NCBI GenBank assembly: GCA_963971535.1 | Contig: CAXASK010002027.1 | Location: 1 to 64,000 of the forward strand | Length of the DNA stretch: 64,000 bases | Direction: 5' to 3' | DNA from: Notolepis coatsorum | Taxonomy: Eukaryota; Chordata; Actinopteri; Aulopiformes; Paralepididae | Shown here: in pieces, positions 10,896 to 21,309 of the stretch | How positions within the stretch are numbered: position 1 is the first letter of the stretch | Layout: the number at the start of each line of letters is the position of its first letter | Program-made: the position numbers and the translations under genes | The notes under the pieces: generated by a model | Told to the model about the DNA's origin: nothing | The model's database searches: none | Seen by the model: the letters and a program-made list of their open reading frames with translations, nothing else

Positions 10896-13800
10896 TCATA
10901 GGGTTGTAGGGTCATGGTCATCATCGATTGTGTCTGGGAGTCGAGGCAGTTCTCTGAGCCTTGCCACGGGACGGGTGTAAGTGCGACCCTGGACGAGCAC
11001 TTCAGCTGCTCGGACCTTGCCGTCGGCACCGGTGATCACTTTGCTTACGCGGCCGGCCGGCCACATAGCTCTGGGCAGTGATTGATCAATAATCATGACG
11101 ACTGTTCCTTCTGTCAAATTGTCTCTCTCCTTTACCCACTTCTGGCGGGTCTGTAGAGACGGTAGGTAGTGCAGTAGGAAACTGTTCCAAAACTTGTCGG
11201 CTAATACTTGGCTGTACCTCCACATTCGTCGGCCGTTCGCTTCTTCAGGCCGGTACATTGTCTGGGGTAATGTGGGATCTAGCCGCCCCATCAGGAGTGT
11301 GTTGGGGGTAACTGGGTCGATATCCGCCACATCACTGGAGACATATCCGAGGGGCTTCGAGTTAAGTACTCCCTCAATCTCCGTGAGGACTGTCATTAGG
11401 ACTTCTTCCGCCACAGTCTGGGCCCCAAGTACTGCGTACAGGGCTGTCTTTATGGAGCGCACTTCTCGTTCCCAAGTGCCACCGAAGTGGGGTGCGTTTG
11501 GGGGGTTGAATTGGAAATCAACCTGTGCTGGAGCGAGGTGGGTCTTAAGTTCTGGGCCCATAGCTTGGAAGCTCTCTCTCAGCTCTCTTTCGCCGCCTTT
11601 AAAGTTTGTCCCATGATCGGACAATAGGGTAGACGGTCTTCCTTTCCGTGATATGAATCTACGGAAGGCCATAAGGAATGAGTCTGTGCTCATGGTCGGG
11701 AGAAGCTCGATGTGTATCGCTCTGGTGGTCATGCATTTGAATACAATACCCCACCGCTTCTCGGTTCCTCTTCCTTTCTTTATGTGCAGCGGGCCAAAGC
11801 AGTCCATACCCGTTGAGTGGAATGGCTTGTCACCGATTCGGAGGCGACATGGAGGAAGGTCAGCCATCCTTGGTATGCTGGGCTGCGCGCGCCACTTGCG
11901 GCAGTCTAGACATGTTCGTTGGAAGCGTCGTACCGCCTCTCTTCCTTGTAGGATCCAGTAACGACGTCTGATTTCCGCGAAGACTCTTTCTGCTCCTGCG
12001 TGATGTACATCCTCATCGTATTTCTTTATAATCAGCTCTGTGACCTTGTGTCGGCTGTTCAATACGATCGGGTATTTAATGTCATCCGGTAGATTGGGGG
12101 CTCTGCGTAGGCGACCACCCACTCTGATGAGGGTGTGAGCGTCGCTCTCGGGGGCCAGGTGAATTAATCTGCTGTCGGATGGGACGGGCTTTCCTCCCTG
12201 TAGACAGGCCAATTTATCGGGGAACGAGTCTCTCTGGGCTCGCTGCAGTAGAAGCAATTCTGCTTCCTCGTAGTTAGCCGCTGACATATCAGCGGGGGAC
12301 TTGCACTCCGGGTGGTACCGCAGGAATGTTCTTTGTTGTGCACTCTCTATGGACGTGCAATCGTTTATGTTAGGGTCGGTGGAGGCTACGGTGCTCAATC
12401 CATAGAACACAGACTTCTTAATTTCCACCTCCTCTGGACTTGCTTCCCTCGGGATAGGCATGGGCCACTGTCCTTCCGGGAGTCTTAGGAATGCGGGGCC
12501 GTCACTGTAGACATTGCGACGGGTGAGGTCATCCAGGGGCATCCCCCGGGTGATGACGTCAGCTGGGTTCTGTTTTGTATCAACGTAGCGCCACTCTGTT
12601 TCTCCGGTTAACTCTTCGGTTAAGTCTTGAATCTCGGTGACTCTGACTCCCACGAAGACTTTGTACTTGCATGAGTCCGATTTGATCCAGGCGAGTACCG
12701 TCGTGGAATCTGACCACAGGATTGTTCTAGACACCGGTATGGTGAGCTCACGTTGGATGAGCGTGGCTAGGTGCGCTCCGGCTAGGGCTGCGCAGAGCTC
12801 TAGACGTGGGATAGATTGTTGCTTGCGTGGGGCTATTCTCGAGCGGGCGAGGACAAATGCTGTGTAGATCTCTCCCCCCTGGTCTTGGGCCCGCAAGTAG
12901 GCTACTGATCCGTATGCGACCTCTGAGGCGTCACTGAAGACGTGTAAGTCCATTTTACATGTCTCTGGCCTCACCGTGGGTGGGAAGTAGCTTCGGCGCA
13001 TATTAACGCCTGGGAGTGAGTGGAGCTCCATCTCCCACTCTCTCCAGGTGGATGCAAGGTGTGCGGGAATGGGGTCGTCCCAGCCCTGGTCCTTGTCCCA
13101 CAATGCTCGTACAATCATTTTTGCCCTGGTGGTGTACGGTAGAATACATCCTAGCGGGTCATATTGTCGGGCGAGTGTTGTGTACACACTCCGTCTGGTG
13201 GTCGGCGCCGCCGCCGGCCTTCCCTGCTCCGTAGTCAGGGGCTTGTGTCTGTAGTGAAGCGAATCTGTTTTGAATCGCCACACCAATCCCAGGGTCATCT
13301 CCTGGGCTTCTCCCGGGATTGTAGCCATCCAGGTCTCGCTGCTGGCTGCCTTGTCCTCGGAGGAGAGGCTGCGCAGTACTTGCGGATCGCTGCTGGCCCA
13401 CTGCCTGAGATCAAAGCCGCCTTTGATCAATGAGGCGCGGAGTTTAATCAGGAGAGCCTCGGCTTCTTCCTGGGTTGAAAGGCTTTGTAGACAGTTGTCT
13501 ACGTAGAAGCTGTTCTTTACGCTGTGTCGGACCTCTTCGTCCGCTGCTGGGTCCTCTGCTACATGTTTCTGTAGTGCAAATGTCGCACAGCAGGGGCTGC
13601 ACGTCGTTCCGAAGGGGAGGACTTCCCATTGGTAGATGGCTGGGTGCTCATCTCCTGGCTTCTCTCTCCATAGGAACCGTAACAGGGGCTTGTCCGCCTC
13701 TACTAATCTCACCTGCAGGAACATTCCTTTAATGTCCCCGCTGATGGCCACCTTTTCCTGGCGGAAGCGGAGTAGAACGCCGAGTAGGGAGGGGCCGAGT

Positions 13801-16760
13801 GTGGGACCGGGCAGTAACTCTTTATTCAGATTTTGGGATCCGATCTGGTAGCTGCAGTTAAATACTATGCAGTCTTTACCGTTGTGATGGACCTTGTGGT
13901 GGGGCACGTACCACGATTCAGTGGTCTGGTCAGCCTCTTTAATGTCCATCTTTGTGACGTGTCCCGCTGTGATGAGCTTCTCAATCTCAGCGCGGTATAC
14001 ACTCTCTTGGGCGGGGTTCTTGGCTAAGCACCGCTCCGTGTTCAGCAGGTACCGTTCTATGGCGTCTGTCTTGGCGTGGAAAGTAGGCATTCCTTCTCGC
14101 CGCAGGAGTGGCGTGGCGTATCTCAACACGCCGTTGACCGGGACTCTCTTGGTCCCTGTCTCGAGGAGGTGAATGGCGTAAATGTCATCTTTAGAGCGAA
14201 TGTCTTTCTTTCCATTCTTAAAGGGCATTTGTTCCAAGCTCCATAGCCGCTCTACGTGTTGCAGGAGTGCGGTTTCTCCCTCTGTGACTCGGGAGTGGAG
14301 ACATCTAGTGGCTGTACTTCGGTTGAGAGATTTGGCGAGCGGGCCTTGGAGAGTCCATCCCAAACGGGTCTCGACTGCTGCAGGACAGCCTCGGGGTCCG
14401 GTATGAACCCGGTCTATCGGGACAATGAGGTCTGCATGGTCGGAGCCTATCAACAGGGTCGGCATAGCATTGTCTATGAGCGGGATCGGTAACTTGCGCA
14501 GATGTGCATATTTCTCCATCAGCTTGGCGACGGGGTATGTGTACCGCGACAGTCCTATTTCTTGGCTGGTGAAAGCGTCTGCAATCTGGTACCGTCGCTC
14601 AGGCTGGCCGCTTGCTGCGATAGAGAATGAGACATTCTCGCCCTTTATCGTCTTCAAATCTCGTCTTATTGTCCGAATTGTCATTTGGGTTTCGCTTCCC
14701 CGCAGCCCTAGCTGGGCCGCAGCGGAGGCGAGCAGCAGGGTCTTCTCTGACCCGTCATCGAGGACGGCGTAAGTGTCCAGGACTTTATTCTGGTAGCTTA
14801 GTGTCACACGCACTACTTTTAGGAGTACTCGGGCTCCACTGCTGCTGGCGGGATCGATGTACATGACGCTCGCTTTGCGGCTGGATGGTGCAGGTGAAGG
14901 GCGCCGTCTGTTACTGTCGTGAAGTATGTCCAGATGGGCTCCATCGCACTTGGTGCACCTTTTCTTTAAGCGGCATTCGGCTGCCATGTGTGAGCGCGCA
15001 CAGCGAAAACAGCGCTTGTTGGACTTTATCCATTGACCTGCTTCCTCCGCGTTCAGCTTGGGGAAGGAGTCACATTGCGCTAGCCAGTGTTCTTTCTCAC
15101 AGTAGGGGCACACTATCTTCCACTTCTCCGTTCTGGAGGGGGTACTGTGGCTCCTGCTGCTCGGTACTGACTCCGATTGGTGCATCACAGTCACCGATCT
15201 TCTTCCATCATTTAGTCGTCTGGTTCCTTCTCTGGAGCCAGGGGTGCTCCGTCCGAATGTATCTAGCCGTAGGCTGCTGACTTCTCTCGCCAGGAAGTCT
15301 GCTAGATCGAGGAGGTTCGGTTCGGGGCCATTCGGGTCTCTGTGGTCCCTCTGCCGCCTAAAGCGCTCCTGACGAGCGGGCGGCAGCTTCTCCAGGATCC
15401 TTTCCACATTTGAGTTGGCGTAAAGTTCATACTTCCCCTTCTCTCTTTGCGCTCCCAACATCCCTACCAGGGACTGCACTCTGATGGACAGGTCGTCCAG
15501 TGCTCGATTGTCTATTGCTAGGGGTAAGCGGTCGATGTGTCGGATCTCCTGGATCACGTAATCCCATATGCGCCCATACCTCTGGTCCAATGCTACCAGC
15601 GCTGCTGTGTATGGGGTGGTGGAAGTCGCGTAGGCGAGCGCTATATTATGTGCGCGGGGCACCTTTAAGTGCTGCAGTAGGATGGCGTATTTGTGGCGTT
15701 CATCCAATACATCCACCAACATGGTCTCCAGACACATGCAGAGTTCTGTATACTGGGCCCGGTTCTCTTGGGTGAAGTCGGGTACCATAGGCGTGCCAAT
15801 GTATGACGCTGACTGTGGATACATCGGCGAGCGTTGGGGGAGAGGCCTCCTAGGCGAGTCTCCTCCCGCTCCTTGGTATGGGCTGGTACCGGCAGTGTAC
15901 CATGGCCCGCTTGTCCAGGTGCTGTTCCTCGGTGCGGGTCGTGCGTCGTGCTCACCCGTGTATAGAGTCGGGGGTCTGTAGCGCAGCTCCGCGGGAGTAT
16001 AGCCTGGGCTGTACCGGACCTCCTGGTCCGGTAGAGTACTGTGCTGTCTTCGGGCGCGGTTCTCCTCCTCTTCCTCTTCGTCTTCAGTTAGGTCATCCAG
16101 TGCTTGTAGTCTCTGGTTTAGCCTCTCCACATGATATGCTGCTCCTTCCCGGTTGCTAGGTCTCGCTTGGACCGGTGGGGGGAGGTGGTCTGTGGGGGGT
16201 ATAGACCTCGTCTGTTGGTCAAGTTCAGGGTTGTTTACTCGGCTAGGGGATGCCGCCCTGGAGGTGTGTCTAGACGAGTTCCTGGAGCCTCTGGCGGAGG
16301 GAGAGGGTGTTGTCCGTCTGATCAGCTGTTCTATTAGTTGCGCTTGCTGTCTGTCGCGCTCTGTGTCCCGTAGAGCACCAGCAGCTGCTCGCTGGCTGTC
16401 TGCTCGGTCTCGGGCCACATTCTCTTCCATCTGAATGCGTCTTATTTCCAGGCGTATGTGCTCTTCTTCGCTCCGTTGCTGTATCTGCAATCGATCGCGT
16501 TCACCCTGGAGTCTATCGCGTTCAGTAGAGGCTTTCAGGCTGACGAGGAATGCCTGCTGTAGGGTCCTCTCTGCCTCGCTGGGAGAAGGCGGTTGTATAG
16601 GGGAGCCTTCCCTCGGGGTACTCCTTGCGGAGCCTTGGAGCTCTATCTCCACGGTGCTCTCCCCGTCTTCTTCCGTGCCGAGTTCTCTCTCGGTAGCGTT
16701 GTATTCCTCCCGGGACTCATCGGGGACTACTTCTTCAGTACTGGCGGGGTGTGAAGTCAT
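10896..16760 (-). CDS. BEL/Pao Gag-Pol polyprotein
   Basis: 1,954 codons in one frame. Order: charged coiled coil (about residues 65-145); Pao-type Gag core from about 320 (FTQENRAQYTEL); zinc knuckle region about 583-610 (CFRCARSHMAAEC, CTKCDGAHLDILH); aspartic protease near 668 (DDGSEKT); RT with LPFGTT near 1049 and YVDN near 1087; RNase H near 1277 (DASEVAYG); integrase with HH..CC zinc site about 1587-1621 and catalytic D (GMDCFGP, ~1652), D (SDHGTNF, ~1713), E (GTWEREV, ~1760); DUF5641-type C-terminus. The RT box has Asn in place of the second Asp of the usual YVDD. No internal stop. Gag homologous to the start of BEL-A Gag lies upstream in another frame (16792-17028), so the N-terminus may be shortened. 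Confidence 0.93.
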   Translation of the reverse strand: MTSHPASTEEVVPDESREEYNATERELGTEEDGESTVEIELQGSARSTPREGSPIQPPSPSEAERTLQQAFLVSLKASTERDRLQGERDRLQIQQRSEEEHIRLEIRRIQMEENVARDRADSQRAAAGALRDTERDRQQAQLIEQLIRRTTPSPSARGSRNSSRHTSRAASPSRVNNPELDQQTRSIPPTDHLPPPVQARPSNREGAAYHVERLNQRLQALDDLTEDEEEEEENRARRQHSTLPDQEVRYSPGYTPAELRYRPPTLYTGEHDARPAPRNSTWTSGPWYTAGTSPYQGAGGDSPRRPLPQRSPMYPQSASYIGTPMVPDFTQENRAQYTELCMCLETMLVDVLDERHKYAILLQHLKVPRAHNIALAYATSTTPYTAALVALDQRYGRIWDYVIQEIRHIDRLPLAIDNRALDDLSIRVQSLVGMLGAQREKGKYELYANSNVERILEKLPPARQERFRRQRDHRDPNGPEPNLLDLADFLAREVSSLRLDTFGRSTPGSREGTRRLNDGRRSVTVMHQSESVPSSRSHSTPSRTEKWKIVCPYCEKEHWLAQCDSFPKLNAEEAGQWIKSNKRCFRCARSHMAAECRLKKRCTKCDGAHLDILHDSNRRRPSPAPSSRKASVMYIDPASSSGARVLLKVVRVTLSYQNKVLDTYAVLDDGSEKTLLLASAAAQLGLRGSETQMTIRTIRRDLKTIKGENVSFSIAASGQPERRYQIADAFTSQEIGLSRYTYPVAKLMEKYAHLRKLPIPLIDNAMPTLLIGSDHADLIVPIDRVHTGPRGCPAAVETRLGWTLQGPLAKSLNRSTATRCLHSRVTEGETALLQHVERLWSLEQMPFKNGKKDIRSKDDIYAIHLLETGTKRVPVNGVLRYATPLLRREGMPTFHAKTDAIERYLLNTERCLAKNPAQESVYRAEIEKLITAGHVTKMDIKEADQTTESWYVPHHKVHHNGKDCIVFNCSYQIGSQNLNKELLPGPTLGPSLLGVLLRFRQEKVAISGDIKGMFLQVRLVEADKPLLRFLWREKPGDEHPAIYQWEVLPFGTTCSPCCATFALQKHVAEDPAADEEVRHSVKNSFYVDNCLQSLSTQEEAEALLIKLRASLIKGGFDLRQWASSDPQVLRSLSSEDKAASSETWMATIPGEAQEMTLGLVWRFKTDSLHYRHKPLTTEQGRPAAAPTTRRSVYTTLARQYDPLGCILPYTTRAKMIVRALWDKDQGWDDPIPAHLASTWREWEMELHSLPGVNMRRSYFPPTVRPETCKMDLHVFSDASEVAYGSVAYLRAQDQGGEIYTAFVLARSRIAPRKQQSIPRLELCAALAGAHLATLIQRELTIPVSRTILWSDSTTVLAWIKSDSCKYKVFVGVRVTEIQDLTEELTGETEWRYVDTKQNPADVITRGMPLDDLTRRNVYSDGPAFLRLPEGQWPMPIPREASPEEVEIKKSVFYGLSTVASTDPNINDCTSIESAQQRTFLRYHPECKSPADMSAANYEEAELLLLQRAQRDSFPDKLACLQGGKPVPSDSRLIHLAPESDAHTLIRVGGRLRRAPNLPDDIKYPIVLNSRHKVTELIIKKYDEDVHHAGAERVFAEIRRRYWILQGREAVRRFQRTCLDCRKWRAQPSIPRMADLPPCRLRIGDKPFHSTGMDCFGPLHIKKGRGTEKRWGIVFKCMTTRAIHIELLPTMSTDSFLMAFRRFISRKGRPSTLLSDHGTNFKGGERELRESFQAMGPELKTHLAPAQVDFQFNPPNAPHFGGTWEREVRSIKTALYAVLGAQTVAEEVLMTVLTEIEGVLNSKPLGYVSSDVADIDPVTPNTLLMGRLDPTLPQTMYRPEEANGRRMWRYSQVLADKFWNSFLLHYLPSLQTRQKWVKERDNLTEGTVVMIIDQSLPRAMWPAGRVSKVITGADGKVRAAEVLVQGRTYTRPVARLRELPRLPDTIDDDHDPTTL

Positions 16761-16791
16761 GTCTGGTTCCCACTGGTCCCCACCGTGAACT

Positions 16792-17028
16792 TCAGTCAGT
16801 TACATTAGAGCCCGTAGGGGCCTCTATGGTCGGGGTAGTCTGGGCGTTGGGGTTAGACATACTTTTACTTTCTAGTTTTACCGCGTTTACTGTTAGTAGA
16901 AGACTAGGTTGTTGACTGACAGCGTAAGCCTCTAAGTACTGAGGGAGCCGTCGTTCGCGCTGCGGGCGTTGGTTAGGAGGATCGTTTCGTGGAGTGTTCA
17001 TCATAGGCCATTTCAATATTAATAACAC
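16792..17028 (-). pseudogene. Frameshifted N-terminal Gag piece of BEL-B
   Basis: 78 codons resembling BEL-A Gag residues about 15-75 (for example YLEAY, SKSMSNP, GSNVT). It ends at a stop just upstream of the main polyprotein and is out of frame with it. Compared with A, the B sequence has small insertions near 16,795 and near 16,985 that explain the shifts. Either B uses the ATG at 16760 or its Gag lost its N-terminus. Confidence 0.7.
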
Positions 17029-17052
17029 TATATTAATATTACACTAATTACC

Positions 17053-17070
17053 ATCCGGCTCGAAGGACCA
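17053..17070 (-). promoter_or_regulatory. BEL-B primer binding site (tRNA-Tyr)
   Basis: Plus strand ATCCGGCTCGAAGGACCA equals the 3' end of eukaryotic tRNA-Tyr with CCA, two bases from the 5' LTR. The minus-strand genome is therefore complementary to the tRNA primer. Confidence 0.85.
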
Positions 17071-17072
17071 AT

Positions 17073-18506
17073 TGTAACTGAGGGGTACAATTCCCTGACT
17101 GTATTACTAGATATGATACTTACTACCACTACCTTTGTACTTAATATTCGGCCACCCAGTACACGGCATAAATATATTATCATGAACACTCTCACGTAGA
17201 TGAAACGGATCCAACACAAATGTACGAATTAGAAACAGGTCTTTATTTCCTACACAGCGATGGTGTGTAGAATAAGCACTTAATCACTTAATTACATTTA
17301 TGAATTGAAATAGTATGCACTTTTATGGCAAGGAGTATTCGTCGGTATATCAATAGATAATGTCCAATCTCTGAAGGCGCAGGTGGTAAATATACGACCT
17401 GGAATAGTTAAGGAATAACAGCAATGATACTTTAATGATTATAGGCTGGATACACTAGAGGGGGTTAATCCGGTCGCTTGTAAGCCGACAGGAGTAGGAG
17501 GGGGGGGGGGTAGAATCCAGCTGCCTCGTCCGGCCAAGGGTATCCCAGGTGAACCCACTGTAGTGCCGTTCAATGCGCCGGCGATCCTTGAACCACAGAT
17601 GAAAGCAGGTGGACTCTTTGTGGGCCGGCTCTCTCCGGTCCACGGGGGAGAGATGTGGAGAGACCTCGTCTTGCAGAGCGTCTCCTCACCTTGCGTCCTC
17701 TCCAGGGGGGGGGGGTTCCAACACACGGTAGTGTCGGGGGTCTTTATCCATAGAATAATCAAAGTATCCAAAGCATAATCCGTGCCTGGGAAGGCGGGCT
17801 GTCGTCGGTAGAATAATCCGGTATACAGGTCCACTCGCTCGTCGGCTCTGGGGCTCCTCGGGTGCAGCTTCACATAGGGTCAACCACCCTGGGTAAGCAG
17901 CCAGTTCTCTGCCCGAAACGATGGGGTACTGACTACGGTAGTATTCTCACCGCACGAAGCACTATATATTAACAGACTATTATTAGCTTAATAGACTACG
18001 TCCAACTCGACGATATAGTGCCAAATATGACTATTCAAATATTAATATACACGATGTCTCAATACCGATGGTAGGCCGAACTTGGCCTTACTCCCACACG
18101 TGGCATCGCGGGGAGGCTTTACGTCTGTGACTCTATTGGAGGGTAAGAAACTGGACTGAAAAGAAAGTCCTACTTTAGTAGCGCAGTATATATACGCACT
18201 ATGAACAAATAGTCCCATTAGTGGTGCGGTAGCCAAATTCCTACGCGGAACTAGGACTTGTTCGTACATGTCGAGCGGTACGTTTGAACTGGGTCTGAGG
18301 GGTATGGCAGCCTGGCACCAAGGTCTCGACCAATAGTAGAATGGAGACTATTATGGGATGTTCAGTAGGCTAGAATGGATATTCAATGCATATTGTACAA
18401 GGAATATACAAGGGATATCAGGGAATATTAGAGAATATACAAATACAATTAAATATATATATATAAATAAATATATATATTCGGTTTAATCTGGCCCTTC
18501 ACAACA
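17073..18506 (-). repeat. BEL-B 5' LTR
   Basis: Same length as the 3' LTR and nearly identical. Open frames inside it occur identically in both LTRs and have no known product. Confidence 0.95.
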
Positions 18507-19792
18507 ATAGTATTTATTAGCAGCAATGATAGTACATAATATACTTTACTTAAGATGCGCTTATAAGGCAAAGGAATGTGCGTAAGCAAATCAATAACGT
18601 ATGTCCATTCTCATATTACGCAGGAGATAATAATACAACCTGAATCGTAGGAATTATATCTATGGTACTCTAGTAAGGTAGCGGGAGATAATAGTAGGGG
18701 TTCCCACCGGTTGTAAGCCAGCAGGGGGAGGAAATGTTTGAATGCAAAGTCTGGATCAACGGGGACTCAATAAGCTCCTGCTATGGGAGGCGATATATTA
18801 CTCCCTTGATCGGCAGACGAAAGCAGCAGCTGTAATCCCAGTATGCGTGCAGCATAGGTGAAAGCCGGCCAGCCTCTCCAAGAGACGGGCTCGAGTGATG
18901 TTCCTCACGGGTAGATCCCACACAGTAGTGGGTGTAGACGATTCTCCTCCGCTCCAACATCCACAGGACCAAAGCAATAATCCAGCTGGAAAGGGCTCTG
19001 CATTCACCGGTGTAGATTCTCCGGTGCGCGGTACTTCACATTAACTAGGTCGAACTTGACGTTATTCCACTAAGCTCTGACACTTTACTATCCTATTTGC
19101 ACGCGGTTATAAGTGCTCTATTTAGATGCACGGTTGCTCACTTCACTTGGTCGTTGACTCGTGATGAAGGCTTTACTAGTAAGGAGCGAACGATACGTTG
19201 AACGAACGTATTAGGATAAGACAAGACTACTGCTGTATCCACCTGCGACGTATTTATACGTACGGTGAATAATCTAGTGCCAACCTTATTTCTGTCTCGT
19301 ATTCCTGGGCAAAGCCGGGCATGTACAGACATGTCTTAGCGGTGACTTTGAACTAGACTCTGGGGGTATGGCAATGGCGCCTAAGAGACCGCTGTCCAAT
19401 AGGAGAACGAAATATTATGGTCTGTACTAGGTTAAAGGGATATTCCGTGTATATGTACAAAGAATACACAAGGGATATCAGACGATATACAAATAGTATA
19501 CATGGGATCTCAAGCAATAAATATATATATTCGGTTTAATCTGACCCTTTGTTACACCTACAGTTCGGTCGGGGCGCCTGCTAAGCTAAGAAAGTGTCCT
19601 GAGCAGTGAAATGAAAAAAATCTGCTCCTTTTTCTACATCTGGGAAAAACAGAGGCCATACTCTTTGGGTCAAACGCCAACCTAAAGAAATCCCAGGGTT
19701 TTAAAATTAGAGTAGGTGAAAACATTATTGAGGATAAAGAGGAGGTCACCTACCTGGGCTTTATTTTAAATAACAAACTTTCTAACGAAAAA

Positions 19793-20293
19793 ATGGCACA
19801 AAAAGTTATTACTAAGGTCAATCAAAAAACCAAATTTTTATTTAGAATTTCCTCGTTCATAAATAGGAACGCTCTGAGGACCCTAGCTGGAGCCCTCATC
19901 CAATGTCACTTTGACTATGCTTGCACTTCATGGTACAGCAACATATCAAAACAAATGAAGACAAAGCTCCAGACCTCCCAAAACAAACTAGTGAGACTCC
20001 TGCACAACCTTCACTTTAGGACTCACCTAACGCCAGCCCACTTTAGCAGGCTGGGATGGCTTAGGGTTGAAGAAAGAGTACACCAGCTTAAAATGCTACT
20101 GGTTTTTAAAGTACTTTATACAACGGCATGCAAATTTCTCGATTCTGATTGGCCATTTACACGTCTTTATTGGCAACAATCCACGGTCCTGGGCTCAGGA
20201 CCCGCCCACAACCGAATCACATATCACTCCCCGGCTCACTCCGGGAGAAAACAAGATCGCGGACAACAAATGGTTATGTTGAAAGCACCATAA
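19793..20293 (+). pseudogene. LINE ORF2 fragment (RT thumb and downstream)
   Basis: Residues up to about 108 match the region after the RT catalytic domain of CR1/L2-type LINEs (ALIQCHFDYACTSWY, QNKLVRLLHNL, LTPAHFSRLGWLRVEERV). The last third is not LINE: it reads into inserted sequence after LVFKV. Coding similarity extends upstream of the listed start. Non-functional. Confidence 0.75.
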
Positions 20294-20507
20294 CGACTAA
20301 ATATGAAGCGATTCTGTCAAGGGGAATGTGTTAGTCCTTTAAACAATGTTGGATGATGTAATTGATGGGTCTTGAGTCAATCTAGAACAAAAGAAAAATC
20401 GCGGATTGATTGATTGATTAATTGATTGATTTAAATTTCTTCCTTCCTACTTTCTACTGACTGCAGCGTTCTCTCTCACACTGTCCGACGCTGGCGTACC
20501 CACAAAC

Positions 20508-20514
20508 ACACACA

Positions 20515-20563
<49 letters not shown>

Positions 20564-20599
20564 ACACACGCACGCACACACACACACACACACACTGTG

Positions 20600-20656
<57 letters not shown>
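20508..20656. repeat. (CA)n microsatellite
   Basis: CA/TG repeat with a few interruptions. Open frames through it are Cys-Val repeats and not genes. Confidence 0.95.
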
Positions 20657-20657
<1 letters not shown>

Positions 20658-20930
20658 CTGTCTGCAACAGCGGGGGAGTCAGACTGAGAGAGAAGCAGCG
20701 CTGTTTTAAGTGAGCATGGTCTATTGAATTGATTGATTGGTTGATTGCTAATTTTATTACTGTACCCCTGGTTTCCAACTGGTTAAGTTTAGGCTAAAAG
20801 AAATAAATAAAAAAATAGGGCGAAGAAAACGTTTTTTTCCTATAGGGCAAAGAAAACGTTTTAATTTGTTTTACCTACTTTATATAGAAGCATCTAAGAA
20901 TGAAGTTCTATGGAAAGTAGGTCTGCATTC

Positions 20931-21008
20931 CCTTAACAATTGTGTGTATTGAGCCGTACTGTATTGTACCCATTCTGCATCTGGTAATAAAATTTTCAAT
21001 CAATCATT
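20931..21008 (+). repeat. 3' end of a LINE/SINE family with (TCAA)n tail
   Basis: CCCTTAACAATTGTGTGTAT through AATAAAATTTTCAATCAATCA. The same 3' end occurs at 54311-54398, identifying it as the tail of a dispersed retroposon family. Confidence 0.7.
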
Positions 21009-21162
21009 CCAATAATACACAGTTGGATGTGTTAGTTGGTTGGATGCACTTCAAGCTGCTTCCACATGAGGCAACTTCTCTCAATCATTCCAATAATACA
21101 CAGTTGGATGTGTTAGTTTGGTTGGATGCACTTCAAGCTGCTTCCACATGGAGGCAACTTGT
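21001..21162. repeat. 81-bp tandem duplication
   Basis: caatcattccaataatacac starts at 21001 and again at 21082, followed by matching sequence to about 21162 with two single-base differences. Confidence 0.9.
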
Positions 21163-21309
21163 CTTTTTTGTAGTTGTGGGAACTACTTTTTCTGGCGGAT
21201 GGTTTTTTCAATACATCTTCGATTAATGTGTGTTTATTGTATAGAAATAAGGTTGGATGAATCTGGCAGTTGTATAAAAGCTTTACACCACTTGTAGTCG
21301 TGATTTGTA

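Larger units (their letters stand above)
9353..18506 (-). mobile_element. Complete BEL/Pao LTR retrotransposon B (9,154 bp)
   Basis: Two 1,434-bp LTRs (9353-10786; 17073-18506) differ by about two substitutions and two G-run length changes. A perfect 5-bp TSD ATAGT lies at 9348-9352 and 18507-18511. The interior holds a tRNA-Tyr primer site, one 1,954-codon polyprotein and a polypurine tract. It inserted in a BEL-A LTR. Its LTR ends resemble those of A but the bodies differ, so A and B are related families, not copies. This is a very young insertion. Confidence 0.95.
4097..19556 (-). mobile_element. BEL/Pao LTR retrotransposon A, internally deleted; contains BEL-B
   Basis: The element runs on the minus strand, from its 5' LTR (high coordinates) to its 3' LTR at 4097-5301. 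A 5-bp TSD CCTAC flanks it (4092-4096 and 19557-19561), and the target was the SINE. The interior, about 3.9 kb, keeps gag and aspartic protease but lacks RT, RNase H and integrase. The two LTRs differ by only a few bases apart from a short AT-rich difference near the BEL-B insertion point. It is therefore a recent insertion that probably moved using another element's enzymes. Confidence 0.9.
9169..19556 (-). repeat. BEL-A 5' LTR, split by BEL-B
   Basis: LTR sequence runs 9169-9352 and 18512-19556, with BEL-B and its TSD between. It matches 4097-5301 apart from a few substitutions (including the terminal TGTAAC now TTTAAC) and a short AT-rich stretch at 9322-9347, next to the BEL-B insertion point. 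Confidence 0.9.

Noticed and set aside
20508-20656. CRISPR-like array
   Set aside because: Simple CA repeat with no spacers; the genome is eukaryotic.
20447-20778. Cys-Val repeat proteins
   Set aside because: Translations of the CA microsatellite.
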